A stretch of 64,000 nucleotides of DNA from Vibrio taketomensis. Its GTDB lineage: Bacteria > Pseudomonadota > Gammaproteobacteria > Enterobacterales > Vibrionaceae. The stretch is from positions 1,054,001 through 1,118,000 of the forward strand of contig NZ_AP019650.1 of NCBI RefSeq assembly GCF_009938165.1, in the 5' to 3' direction. Below, in pieces: positions 1 through 8,731 of this stretch. Under the pieces are notes generated by a model, which saw nothing but the letters and a program-made list of their open reading frames with translations, was not told the origin of the DNA and searched no databases. Within the stretch, counting starts at the first letter, position 1. Every line of letters begins with the position of its first letter. Position numbers and translations under genes: made by a program.

Positions 1-757
1 TAGATCACTACGGTGTCGCTGGTATGGATTTTGTGAATGCAAGCCGAGCCCTCTCTGCGAAGAAATCATGGTTTATGTTTGACGATGAGGTAGTTGCCCT
101 TGGTTCTGCAATTGATAACAGCAGTGACTATAGCGCGATAACAACGATCGAAAACCGCATTGTGGACAGCAACAATGCCGCAAAAATAGAGAACGGTGTA
201 CTTTCCATCACTTATCAAGCTGATACCAACCCGATTCAGTACGTTATGTTAGACGCACAGCCGATTGATGTTCAGCAAAAATGCCGCAGCGCAGATTGGT
301 CAGACATCGGTACGGATAGAGGTAGCGTCGAGGCGTGTTTTGTCGAAGCAACAATTACTCATACTTCTGAAAATGACAGCTATGCGTATGCGATTATTCT
401 AACCAACAGCCTGTAAGCAGTGTGCCAGTAAAGGTCGTTGCGAACACAGAATCAGTACATGCCGTTGAGCATATTGATCTCGGGATATTTGCCGCTAACT
501 TTTTTGATAGTGCAAAAGCCGGTGAAATTGAAGCATCAAATATTTCAATTATGACCCAAGAGAAAAATGACTTGGTCACTATCTCCGTTTCTAACCCAAC
601 CCGTAGTTGGTTTGATAGTGATTTCACCATTGATGGTCAATTTGAAATTGCCCAAGACAAGCAAAATCGTGTCTCTATAGACGACAACCAAGTGTCCGTT
701 GAACTCTCTGATCTCAACGGTTCTAGCTACACATTCCAGTTAAAACGTATTAAGTAA
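1..757 (+). pseudogene. C-terminal part of a PL8-family polysaccharide lyase, frameshifted and cut by the window edge
   Basis: The reading frame is open to the left edge, so only the C-terminal part is visible. Its product aligns by eye along its whole length with the C-terminal ~250 residues of the intact lyase that follows: shared stretches include KKSWFMFDDE, CFVEATI and SVELSDLNGSSYTF / SVDLSELAGESYTF. This region is the beta-sandwich that follows the catalytic alpha/alpha toroid in PL8 enzymes. The frame ends at a TAA at 414-416, and homology resumes at once in another frame (from about 404 to 757), so a single-base indel lies near 395-410. No homopolymer sits exactly there, so true decay of one of two tandem paralogues is plausible, but a sequencing error cannot be excluded. 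Confidence 0.75.
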
Positions 758-766
758 GAGTAAATC

Positions 767-3091
767 ATGAACGCTTTTAGATTGAGTGCGATTACGGTTG
801 CCCTAATTGGGCTCGTTGGATGTGGCAGTGATTGTGTTGACGGCAAACAGTCCACGACACAATTTTCCCAATTCTCGACACATTGGAATAGTTACTATAT
901 CGGACATTCTTCGAGTCTAGATCCAGATCTTAAACAGACCGTTGATAACTTGAATGCTGATGTTCAAGGTTGGTTAACGACCTATCCGCTATATCAAGAT
1001 GGCGTATGGCTTGGGATTTCACTGAATACGAGAAGCTCTGCACCAGGCTCAAGTATTAACAGTGCCTATCAACGTCTCCTTACAATGGCTCGGGTTTACA
1101 ACATTTTTGGTGGCGCGCTGTACCAAGATGAAGACCTAAAACAAGCTATTTTAGCGAGCTTAGATATTTTGGGTCGCTATTACAGCGAAAATACCACACC
1201 GGCAGAATCAGATAACTGGTGGAATTGGCAAATCGGTATCCCTAAAAATGCGAACACCATTTTGTTGTTAATGGGCGAACATGTAGAACAATCTGTTTTA
1301 ACCCATTACCACAATGCCACTAAGCATTTTGTACCGCATCCTGACCAAATCATGGTGGGAGGAAAAGCTAAGCCAGCAACTGGAGCAAACTTAATTGATG
1401 TTGCTCAAGTGGTGTTATTGCGCGGCGTTCTAAGTGACGACCTCAACGAATTTCATCGCGCAGTTGAAGCCATTGTGCCCGTTCTCGATGTTGTCGAGTC
1501 AGGTGATGGTTTTTACCGCGATGGTTCGTTTATTCAACATGAAGATATCCCATATACCGGAACTTATGGCAATGAATTAATCAAAGGGCTAGGAATGATC
1601 ATCGGCGCAGTAAAAGCAACCGATATTCAGACCGAAAGCCTCGATGGTATTTATCCCATCCTGCTTAATTCATTCGCCCCTTTGATGGTTGACGGCCGTA
1701 TGATGGATTTCGTTAATGGCCGCGCGATATCTCGCCAGTCAGGTCAAACCCACAAAGTGGGTCATGCGGTGATTAATTCCATGCTTTCTTATGTTGAAAC
1801 TGCACCAAGCGAGTTTAAGCAACCACTGAAAGCATTCATCAAACAGCAAATTAACAGCGATTCTCAACATGACTTAAGTGAGTTTGGACTGGCATTCGGC
1901 CATTACCAATTAGCAAAAGAGATCCTTGCAGATAGCACTATCCAATTAGCGACGAATCGAGATTCACACAAGCACTTCCCAAGTATGGACCGAGTGGTAC
2001 ACCACCGCGATGATTACACCTTTGGTATCGCGATGCACTCATCTCGCGTTGGAAACTACGAATACATGGGGAACGAAAATAAAAAAGGTTGGTATACGGG
2101 CGATGGTGTGACCTACCTATACAACCAACAAGATCACTATACCAATTATTGGGTGACGGTAGATTCTAAAAAGCTTCCCGGCACAACTGTTGTTCCTGAA
2201 GAACTTTCGGCAGGCGACGGTCAACGTAGCCAGCAAAGTGGTGGGCGACAAACGGATATTCAGTGGGCTGGAGGTACTCAATTACACCAATACGGCGCTG
2301 CCGGTTTTGATTTCACCAACCACGACGGCGCGCTTAAAGCCAAAAAATCTTGGTTTATGTTTGATGACGAAATCGTTGCTCTTGGTTCGAATATTGAAAA
2401 CACCAACGCTTATACCGTAATCGAAAACAGAAAAATTAACGCCGCTGATGATCTTTATCTAAACGACGAACGCCATGATTCAAATGATGCTCTCGTTGGT
2501 TCGGTCGCAAAAGTTGAGATCAAAATTGATAGCCAAGCTAACCCAATGACCTATTTGTTGCTTGGTGATGTAGAGCAAGATGTGTCGGTTTCAAAGCAGT
2601 GTTCTCGAAGTGGCAATTGGTCTGAAGTCGGGACGGGTAATGGCGATGTTGAGAACACCTGTTTTGTCGAAGCAACGATTAGTCACGGCATAAACGACAC
2701 ATACCAATACGTCATTTTACCAAACACCAAAGTAGATACCGATTACATCTCCCCTATTTCGGTGATTCGAAATGATGCCGTAGCCCATTCAGTTGAGCAT
2801 GCTGAACTTAGCATTACATCTGCAAATTTTTGGGCAGCGGGTATAGCCGGCATCATCGAAACAAAAACACCAATGTCGATACTGATTCAAGATCTCGGTG
2901 AGCAGTATGCTGTGTCTATTTCAGACCCTACACGCTCCCCTACCCCTGTGGAATTCAAAATCACGGGTACTTCTCAAGTTATTGAAGATAAAAATCAACG
3001 CGTAACCACCTCGCACGGTATTCATTCTGTCGATTTGAGTGAATTAGCCGGCGAAAGTTACACGTTTAAAATGTCGAAGGTCTCTCTATGA
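767..3091 (+). CDS. PL8-family polysaccharide lyase lipoprotein (hyaluronate/chondroitin AC/xanthan lyase family)
   Basis: This 774-residue exported enzyme should cleave an acidic polysaccharide by beta-elimination at the cell surface or in the periplasm. Residues 1-19 form a lipoprotein signal with lipobox LVGC (Cys19). The alpha/alpha-toroid domain follows (about 30-380) and carries the PL8 catalytic set at the expected spacing: Asn208 in ATGANLIDV, His258 and Tyr267 in FIQHEDIPYTGTYG, and Arg319/Arg323 in GRAISR. A central and a C-terminal beta-sandwich domain complete the protein, with the conserved block around YEYMGNENKKGWYTGDG. The gene starts 9 bases after the broken paralogue, and its TGA overlaps the ATG of the next lipoprotein (ATGA), so the three genes form one operon. 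The exact polymer (hyaluronan, chondroitin, xanthan-like or an algal glycan) cannot be read from sequence. Confidence 0.88.
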   Translation: MNAFRLSAITVALIGLVGCGSDCVDGKQSTTQFSQFSTHWNSYYIGHSSSLDPDLKQTVDNLNADVQGWLTTYPLYQDGVWLGISLNTRSSAPGSSINSAYQRLLTMARVYNIFGGALYQDEDLKQAILASLDILGRYYSENTTPAESDNWWNWQIGIPKNANTILLLMGEHVEQSVLTHYHNATKHFVPHPDQIMVGGKAKPATGANLIDVAQVVLLRGVLSDDLNEFHRAVEAIVPVLDVVESGDGFYRDGSFIQHEDIPYTGTYGNELIKGLGMIIGAVKATDIQTESLDGIYPILLNSFAPLMVDGRMMDFVNGRAISRQSGQTHKVGHAVINSMLSYVETAPSEFKQPLKAFIKQQINSDSQHDLSEFGLAFGHYQLAKEILADSTIQLATNRDSHKHFPSMDRVVHHRDDYTFGIAMHSSRVGNYEYMGNENKKGWYTGDGVTYLYNQQDHYTNYWVTVDSKKLPGTTVVPEELSAGDGQRSQQSGGRQTDIQWAGGTQLHQYGAAGFDFTNHDGALKAKKSWFMFDDEIVALGSNIENTNAYTVIENRKINAADDLYLNDERHDSNDALVGSVAKVEIKIDSQANPMTYLLLGDVEQDVSVSKQCSRSGNWSEVGTGNGDVENTCFVEATISHGINDTYQYVILPNTKVDTDYISPISVIRNDAVAHSVEHAELSITSANFWAAGIAGIIETKTPMSILIQDLGEQYAVSISDPTRSPTPVEFKITGTSQVIEDKNQRVTTSHGIHSVDLSELAGESYTFKMSKVSL

Positions 3092-6000
3092 ACGCTAAGT
3101 CTATGAGTATTATAAATATAAACGCTAAACACTTATTAGCTGCTAGCCTATCGCTTGCTTTGGTTGGGTGTGGAAATGAGAGTGGTGATAAACCGGCCAC
3201 CCCAAATAGTGAAAGTGCCGTCATTCCAGCAGGACACAAAAAAACCACCATCAATCTATCTGCCTTAGTTGGCCAAAGTGGCGACGAGCTAATCAGCGGG
3301 ATCGAAAGTCAACTTAACGCAGGCCTAACAACTCGTGCCAATGTTGGTAGATTCAAAATCGTTTCTGCTTGGGGCACAGAAAATTTAATCGCAAAGCAAG
3401 ACAACAACGGTATCTCTTATCTAGAGACTAAAATGGATGCCCGCGTTTACGGCAAACAAGATGTTATTAGCGGTAACAATAACGGTTTTGGTTTTACCAT
3501 TGAACTGCCTAATGGCTTACTGAAAAATGTGATTTTATCTTACCGCTATAAACTCTCTACACCGCTTGGCCTGGAAGCGGGACAATCGGCTGACTACATT
3601 TTTATGGGTGGCTTCACCAGTGGTAACCCGGATGTGATCAATAAGCCGACATCTCCTGGCTCAGGCTTTACATATAAATTCTCAACCACTCGAGATAAAA
3701 CGATTAATACCTATTTTGTCGATGCGAAAGACAGTGAACATTTCAATAAACCACTCAATTTCGACGATACAAAAGTGTATGTTCAACCAACCAAGTGGAA
3801 CTTGCTGCAAATGAATCTTGCAGTGAACAATTTTTCAGATAGAACACCAAATGAAAATGGCTCTGTTACTCTGTTCTACAATGGTGAGCAGGTCAAACCA
3901 AACCAATCAACTATCAATAACCGTGTGCAAATAGATGCAACCCATGACTATGATTTAAATGTACTGTTTGAGTTTTACCGTCACCACAAAAACAAAATCG
4001 ATGCCGATGAACGCCTACGCGCTCAAACGCTGCAGATTAGAGATTTAACCGTTGCATGGGAAGATGCAAACGCTCAATTACCAGCTGAGTTGCAACCAGA
4101 CTTAAGTGGCTATGACCACAGTGCCTTGTTACAACTTGATAAGTTAGAGACCGGATTAACAGGGTCGGCACTTATCACCGCATTAGAGCAACAACTTAAT
4201 AGCAACTTACCAAATGGATCTGTGAATCAGTTTTCCATCGTTTCGACATGGGGAAGTGACAACTTAGTCGTCGCGCGTGATACGAAAGGTAAAGTGTATT
4301 TAGAAACAAAAGTTGATGCTGGCGTCGTAGGAATACCAGATAGCGCCAGTTCGTTAAAAAACGGTTTTGGTTTCTCAATCAAACTACCCAATGGTTTAGT
4401 ACGCAATGCCACATTGGCGTATCGCTATAAATATACGACGCCATTAGGCACTGCGGATCAGCAATCTCCTGATTATATATTTATGGGCGGTTTAGCAAGT
4501 GGACAGCCAAGCATATCGAATGGTGTTGCGGCAGCAGGCTCTGGTTTTTCCTATAAGTTTTCTACCACCCGAGATCGTACTTTAAATAGCTATTTTGCAG
4601 ATACATCGACAGGTGATTTCTATAACAAGCTGTTATTTCTGGGTGAAGACCGCGTTGCTGTGAAATCAGGCAAGTGGGATTTACTTCAAATGAAGCTAAC
4701 AACCAACGATTTTAACGTGGATACTCCGCATGCAAACGGGTTTATTGATCTTTTCTCAAATGGTGATTTGGTGAAATCAAATAAACTGGATATTCGCGAT
4801 CGTATTCAAATTGATGCAACTCATAACTATGATTTGAGCGTCAACTTTGAGTTTTTTCGTCACTTCAAAAATAAGCTTGATGGCGAAGAGAAGCTCTTAG
4901 AGCAAACCATTCAACTGCGAGATCTCGTGGTTGCTTGGAATGATAATATCGTTGAATTGCCACCAGAGATCCAGCCAGACCTCAATGGTTACCAATACCA
5001 AGCAAACGTAAATCTAAAAGCGCTTGCACTTGGTCTAAAGGGTGATGCACTAATTACAGCGTTAGAAAATCAATTGAATGCCAATATTTCTGATGCTTCT
5101 GCAAAATTTGAGATCGTTTCAGCTTGGGGGGCAAACAACTTAGTTGTCTCTAAAGATGCGAAAGGAAAAGTCTATTTAGAATCGCTCATTGATGCGGGTA
5201 TGGTTGGTAAACCAACTTCAGTTGGTCAAAACAATGGTTTTGGTTTTTCTATTAAGCTACCTAATGGGCAAGTACGTAATGCGACGTTTGCTTACCGCTA
5301 CAAATTTGTCAAACCAATTGGTAACGCGGCGGATAAGAGCAAATCGGCAGATTATATTTTTCTGGGCGGATTCAACAGTGGTCAACCAGCAATCTCGAAT
5401 AGTCCTTCAGCAAGTGGGACAGGGTTTACCTATAAATTCTCTACGGATCTTTATGGCAATTTGATTAGTAAGTTCGTTGATGCAACACCGAATGTAGGTG
5501 GTCAATTCTTCAACTCACCCTTCACTGCAGGTACAACCGTAAAGCCGACTTATCACGACTGGAACTTAATCCAAACACACTTATATACCAATACTTATCT
5601 CAACAATACTTCAACAGATGATGGATCGTTAGAAATCATTCAAAATAACAAAGAAATTTTACCAAACTCAAAAATCGTCAATCAGCGCAGACAGATAGAC
5701 ACTGAGCATAGTTACGATTTGGATGTATTGTTTGAATTTTTCCGTCACTATAAACCAAGTAGCACGCCTTCAGACAGGCTACTCAACCAAGCGATTCAGA
5801 TTAGAGACATTGTAATTGCTTGGAGTGGTGAAGATGTACAGTTACCGACAGCACCACCAGTGCCTGACCCAGAAGCCCAGCCGGATCTGACCGATTACAC
5901 GAATGTAACGCAGATTCCCTTGGATTCGTTAGCCGGTAAAGTAGATAACGATCTCGTGATTGGTATACAAGATCTACTCAATGGAACATTGAATGGCAAT

Positions 6001-6969
6001 CCTTCAATAACCGGTCAATTTACAGTGACACCCAATTGGGGCTTAGGCAATGTAGACAACCCTTGGGACACCTCTAACCTTCAAGTTGTTCAAGATGAAG
6101 ATGGTAAATATGTACTTAAAGCGACAATTGACGCAGGCGCTTTGGGTAAGCCAGCTGATGGGAACAATGTAATCAACGGGTTTAGTCTCTTAATTACATT
6201 GCCGAATGGATTAGTTCGTAATGCGACACTAGCGTATCGCTATAAACTACTGACGCCTATTGGCTACAATCATGTCACCAAATCACCTGACTATATTTAT
6301 TTTGGCGGATTTACTAGTGGTAATCCTGCTGTTATCAATGAAGCAACAACGAATGGTGCAGGTTTTACCTATAAGTTCTCAACCGATCGTTATGGAAATC
6401 TCAAAGCTCAATTTGTTGATGCGACTGGCGGAGAGTTTGCCGATGCGCCTTTAGAAGTGTCTCTGAATAAAGATATTCGACCAAACTATAACGAATGGAA
6501 TCTCATCCAGACAAAACTTAAAGCCAATGATTTTGTAGTCAATGTACCTAATTCAAATGGCTCACTGGAAGTATTGAGTAACAATGACGTTGTTACACCA
6601 AACTCAGTTGCTGTGGTCAATCGTAATCAAATCGATGCGAAACATAATTACAATTTAAATGTTCTGTTTGAGTTTTATCGCCATTACAAACACAGCTCAG
6701 ATAAACCAGAATCTCTGTTGGAACAAGCTGTCATTATTCGAGATCAACCATCGCGTGGGGATGAAGTTGTAACTTTACCTGATGTCCCAACAGAGCCAGA
6801 TCCTGATTTGACGCCAATGCATGTAGTCCAACAGGTGAAAACTCACGCACATTGGATCTTTCAAAACTGGTTGATGTTACTGGCCAAGCTCTGGTCGATG
6901 GAATCGCTCAGCAACTTGGTGACAAAAAAAATGGCCTATCAACTTGGAGCGTCGTTCGAAACAACATGA
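3088..6969 (+). CDS. Large lipoprotein with four in-frame tandem lyase-like sandwich domains (a fifth lies out of frame)
   Basis: The ATG overlaps the stop of the PL8 lyase. A lipoprotein signal ends at lipobox LVGC (Cys28), followed by a short linker and then near-identical modules of about 293-312 residues starting near nucleotides 3241, 4123, 5002 and 5908. Each module repeats the blocks IVSAWG..NL, GFGFSIKLPNGLVRNATLAY, DYIFMGG, GFTYKFST and VLFEFYRH, and ends in IQIRDLVVAW. This architecture resembles PL14-like polysaccharide lyase jelly-roll sandwiches (a W..L/IQ strand, then an NG segment with a small glycine-rich insert); the family call is by eye and uncertain. After about residue 1240 the frame runs into 50 residues of unrelated sequence ending at 6969, while homology continues in another frame. 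With the PL8 neighbour it probably binds or cleaves the same polymer on the outer membrane. Confidence 0.7.
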   Translation: MNAKSMSIININAKHLLAASLSLALVGCGNESGDKPATPNSESAVIPAGHKKTTINLSALVGQSGDELISGIESQLNAGLTTRANVGRFKIVSAWGTENLIAKQDNNGISYLETKMDARVYGKQDVISGNNNGFGFTIELPNGLLKNVILSYRYKLSTPLGLEAGQSADYIFMGGFTSGNPDVINKPTSPGSGFTYKFSTTRDKTINTYFVDAKDSEHFNKPLNFDDTKVYVQPTKWNLLQMNLAVNNFSDRTPNENGSVTLFYNGEQVKPNQSTINNRVQIDATHDYDLNVLFEFYRHHKNKIDADERLRAQTLQIRDLTVAWEDANAQLPAELQPDLSGYDHSALLQLDKLETGLTGSALITALEQQLNSNLPNGSVNQFSIVSTWGSDNLVVARDTKGKVYLETKVDAGVVGIPDSASSLKNGFGFSIKLPNGLVRNATLAYRYKYTTPLGTADQQSPDYIFMGGLASGQPSISNGVAAAGSGFSYKFSTTRDRTLNSYFADTSTGDFYNKLLFLGEDRVAVKSGKWDLLQMKLTTNDFNVDTPHANGFIDLFSNGDLVKSNKLDIRDRIQIDATHNYDLSVNFEFFRHFKNKLDGEEKLLEQTIQLRDLVVAWNDNIVELPPEIQPDLNGYQYQANVNLKALALGLKGDALITALENQLNANISDASAKFEIVSAWGANNLVVSKDAKGKVYLESLIDAGMVGKPTSVGQNNGFGFSIKLPNGQVRNATFAYRYKFVKPIGNAADKSKSADYIFLGGFNSGQPAISNSPSASGTGFTYKFSTDLYGNLISKFVDATPNVGGQFFNSPFTAGTTVKPTYHDWNLIQTHLYTNTYLNNTSTDDGSLEIIQNNKEILPNSKIVNQRRQIDTEHSYDLDVLFEFFRHYKPSSTPSDRLLNQAIQIRDIVIAWSGEDVQLPTAPPVPDPEAQPDLTDYTNVTQIPLDSLAGKVDNDLVIGIQDLLNGTLNGNPSITGQFTVTPNWGLGNVDNPWDTSNLQVVQDEDGKYVLKATIDAGALGKPADGNNVINGFSLLITLPNGLVRNATLAYRYKLLTPIGYNHVTKSPDYIYFGGFTSGNPAVINEATTNGAGFTYKFSTDRYGNLKAQFVDATGGEFADAPLEVSLNKDIRPNYNEWNLIQTKLKANDFVVNVPNSNGSLEVLSNNDVVTPNSVAVVNRNQIDAKHNYNLNVLFEFYRHYKHSSDKPESLLEQAVIIRDQPSRGDEVVTLPDVPTEPDPDLTPMHVVQQVKTHAHWIFQNWLMLLAKLWSMESLSNLVTKKMAYQLGASFETT

Positions 6970-7640
6970 GTGTTGTAGAACGAGCTGGTGAGTATCTGTT
7001 AGCGGTTAAATATCCTGCGAACGCTAAGGGCAATGTTGCAGATAATGGGACGAATTTCCAAATTGATTTTCCAGTTAGTGTTCCAACACCAAAAAGTGCA
7101 TGTTTTGCATACGATTTCAAATATGATAAAGCGTTGTATCAAGCAAATAACCATGACGAAATTTATGTTCCGTACATTACCACCAAGAATGGCACTAGCG
7201 TATGGATGAAAATGCAATACTCAACAAACAAATACAGTCGTATCTCCACTAACTTCACCAATGCACCACACAAAGATTTAGGTTGGTTAGATGGTGACAA
7301 TACTCGATTAGTGGTTAGTGAGTGGCATACAACAAAACAGACGATTTCATTTAATGATGCGGGCGTAGGTAAGCTTGCTTACATTTTGGATGGCCAACCG
7401 TACTTTAAGCCGAATCCCGCAAAGTTAGATGGTATAGCACTGCATGAAAAGGAACTACAGCTAACAAACAAAGCGTCCGAAATACCAACGACATTTACAG
7501 CGGACTTTAATATTTATCGCCGTGGAGGTGACGGCAAAGAAGAACAAATATTCTACTTCAAAACATCGTCATTGGTTGGCAGTAACCATTTACAAATAAC
7601 CAAGTCAAAATATTTACTCTATGCCAGTCAGTTCTGCTGA
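6852..7640 (+). pseudogene. Fifth, diverged domain of the tandem lyase-like lipoprotein, separated by a frameshift
   Basis: This 262-residue frame begins with LDLSKLVDVTGQALVDGI, which matches the opening of the preceding modules (LDSLAGKVDNDLVIGI in module 4). It also keeps the module landmarks: a basic strand pair, a glycine/proline-rich DGQPYFKPNP segment and FTADFNIYRRGGDG near the end. It is the most divergent module and lacks the DYIFMGG block. The only start at its left end is TTG 6852, without a ribosome-binding site, so it is not an independent gene. A one-base shift between about 6806 and 6850 would fuse it to the upstream frame, giving a protein of roughly 1,515 residues. No terminator is obvious after 7640; the next gene is convergent and begins 7 bases away. 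Confidence 0.65.
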
Positions 7641-7647
7641 CTGGCTT

Positions 7648-8229
7648 TCATTTATTAGAGCACCCCGAACAGCCTTGACCCCTCGGCTGATAATCTATCA
7701 CGTTGCCGCGTTTATCGAGGGTTAAATCACAACACTCTTCGAATAGCTTCCTTAGTTCACTTCGTCCTTTTTGTACCCGTGATTTTAATGTTGAATAACT
7801 GATATTTTGTTGCTCAGCCAACTGCTTTTGACTAACCCCTTCCAATTCCACCGTATTAAGTAAGTCAGCGCTGTCCTTCGGTAAGGCTTGGATGAAAGGT
7901 GCTAAACACTGTTCAAACTCTTGTTGTACATCACGCGTTTCTTGCTCAAACCACAAATCTTCTGCTTGCAGCTTTCCATCACGTCGAGCACGTGCGCGCT
8001 TACGATAAAAATCAATAATGGTGTGGTTGGCTAACTGAAACAACCAAGCTTTAACGCTGGCTTGATTGTGCACCTCTCCTAAATTTTGATAAGTCTTAAT
8101 TAAGATTTCTTGCTGCAAATCTTCAACATCCGCTTCATTTGCCACCTTACTATGAAGGAACGCATTTAACGAATGTTGATATTCGCGCCACACCTGCTCT
8201 AGCGTCATCGTCTTACTAGCACTGCTCAT
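7648..8229 (-). CDS. sigZ: ECF-type RNA polymerase sigma factor, SigZ family
   Basis: The product (193 residues from ATG 8229, or 186 from ATG 8208) has sigma region 2 at about residues 10-80 (DVEDLQQEILIKTYQNL, AWLFQLANHTIIDFYRKR) and a region 4 helix-turn-helix at about 125-175 (LEGVSQKQLAEQQNISYSTLKSRVQKGRSEL, given here in pieces). It ends in a Cys-rich tail with a CC pair and CSGCSNK, typical of SigZ-type proteins and suggestive of metal or thiol sensing. No anti-sigma gene is adjacent. Instead the ATG lies inside the last codons of the upstream ArsR-family gene, so the two are translationally coupled and presumably respond to the same signal. The target promoters are unknown. Confidence 0.8.
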   Translation of the reverse strand: MSSASKTMTLEQVWREYQHSLNAFLHSKVANEADVEDLQQEILIKTYQNLGEVHNQASVKAWLFQLANHTIIDFYRKRARARRDGKLQAEDLWFEQETRDVQQEFEQCLAPFIQALPKDSADLLNTVELEGVSQKQLAEQQNISYSTLKSRVQKGRSELRKLFEECCDLTLDKRGNVIDYQPRGQGCSGCSNK

Positions 8230-8509
8230 CCGCGCAACATTCCGCTTGCAGGAAGCCAATAACGCCCTCTAGGCATTGGTATTCAGCAACGCAAAACAAA
8301 GTGCGCCCTTCCCTTCGCTGACTGATCAAACCTGCAGATGCCAAACTGGCAATATGATGTGAAAGCGTAGAGCCCGGAATATCAAGCTGTTCTTGTAAAC
8401 CACCGACCGCGATGCCTTGATGGCCGGCTTTTACAACACTTTTGTAAATAGATAAGCGTGTTGGGTGCCCTAACTCTTTCAGCGCTTTAGCGACAGATTC
8501 AAGTTCCAT
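8216..8509 (-). CDS. ArsR-family metalloregulator
   Basis: A 97-residue winged-helix repressor: ALKELGHPTRLSIYKSVV and DIPGSTLSHHIASLASAGL form the HTH, and RREGRTLFCVAEY forms the wing. The C-terminus carries LQAECCADEQC, a plausible metal or metalloid thiolate site. The start at ATG 8509 is chosen because a GGAG ribosome-binding site sits just upstream; the longer in-frame extension lacks family similarity. The gene overlaps sigZ and diverges from the Cys-rich permease. The two matching palindromes in the divergent region (8531-8552 and 8639-8662) are likely its operators, so the repressor should control both itself/sigZ and the permease. The inducing ion is not evident; Cu, Zn, Cd or arsenite are possible. 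Confidence 0.87.
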   Translation of the reverse strand: MELESVAKALKELGHPTRLSIYKSVVKAGHQGIAVGGLQEQLDIPGSTLSHHIASLASAGLISQRREGRTLFCVAEYQCLEGVIGFLQAECCADEQC

Positions 8510-8530
8510 GGTTATCTCCAATTCTCTATA

Positions 8531-8552
8531 TATTTCCAAGTTAATCGAAATA
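8531..8552. promoter_or_regulatory. Putative ArsR-family operator 1
   Basis: TATTTCC, 8 bases, CGAAATA: a near-perfect palindrome ending 21 bases upstream of the arsR start. It has the same arms and the same 8-base spacer as the palindrome at 8639-8662, which supports recognition by one dimeric regulator. Binding by the adjacent ArsR protein is inferred from position. Confidence 0.6.
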
Positions 8553-8638
8553 TGGAAAAATGCAATCTTTCGCTTGTCTTCACATGTAACCCGACAAATA
8601 CATATCCATAACCTATTGTTCTTAAACACCTTGCAAAT

Positions 8639-8662
8639 TTATTTCGATATTTACCGAAATAA
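8639..8662. promoter_or_regulatory. Putative ArsR-family operator 2
   Basis: TTATTTCG, 8 bases, CGAAATAA: a perfect 8-bp inverted repeat lying directly upstream of the -35 hexamer of the permease promoter. Its pairing with the near-identical site at 8531-8552 makes it the best operator candidate for the ArsR-family protein. Confidence 0.65.
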
Positions 8663-8665
8663 ACA

Positions 8666-8693
8666 TTGACCCAAACGAAAACATTTCTATAAT
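8666..8693 (+). promoter_or_regulatory. Sigma-70-type promoter for the Cys-rich permease
   Basis: TTGACC and TATAAT separated by 16 bases, ending 38 bases before the permease ATG. The perfect palindrome at 8639-8662 abuts the -35 element, so a bound repressor would block RNA polymerase. Confidence 0.65.
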
Positions 8694-8731
8694 TCGAGAA
8701 ACTTAGAAATTAAACACATTCTGAGGCTCCT

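Noticed and set aside
3241..7640. Tandem repeats as a mobile element or CRISPR-like array
   Set aside because: The repeats are protein-coding modules of about 900 bases in one frame, not short direct repeats with spacers.
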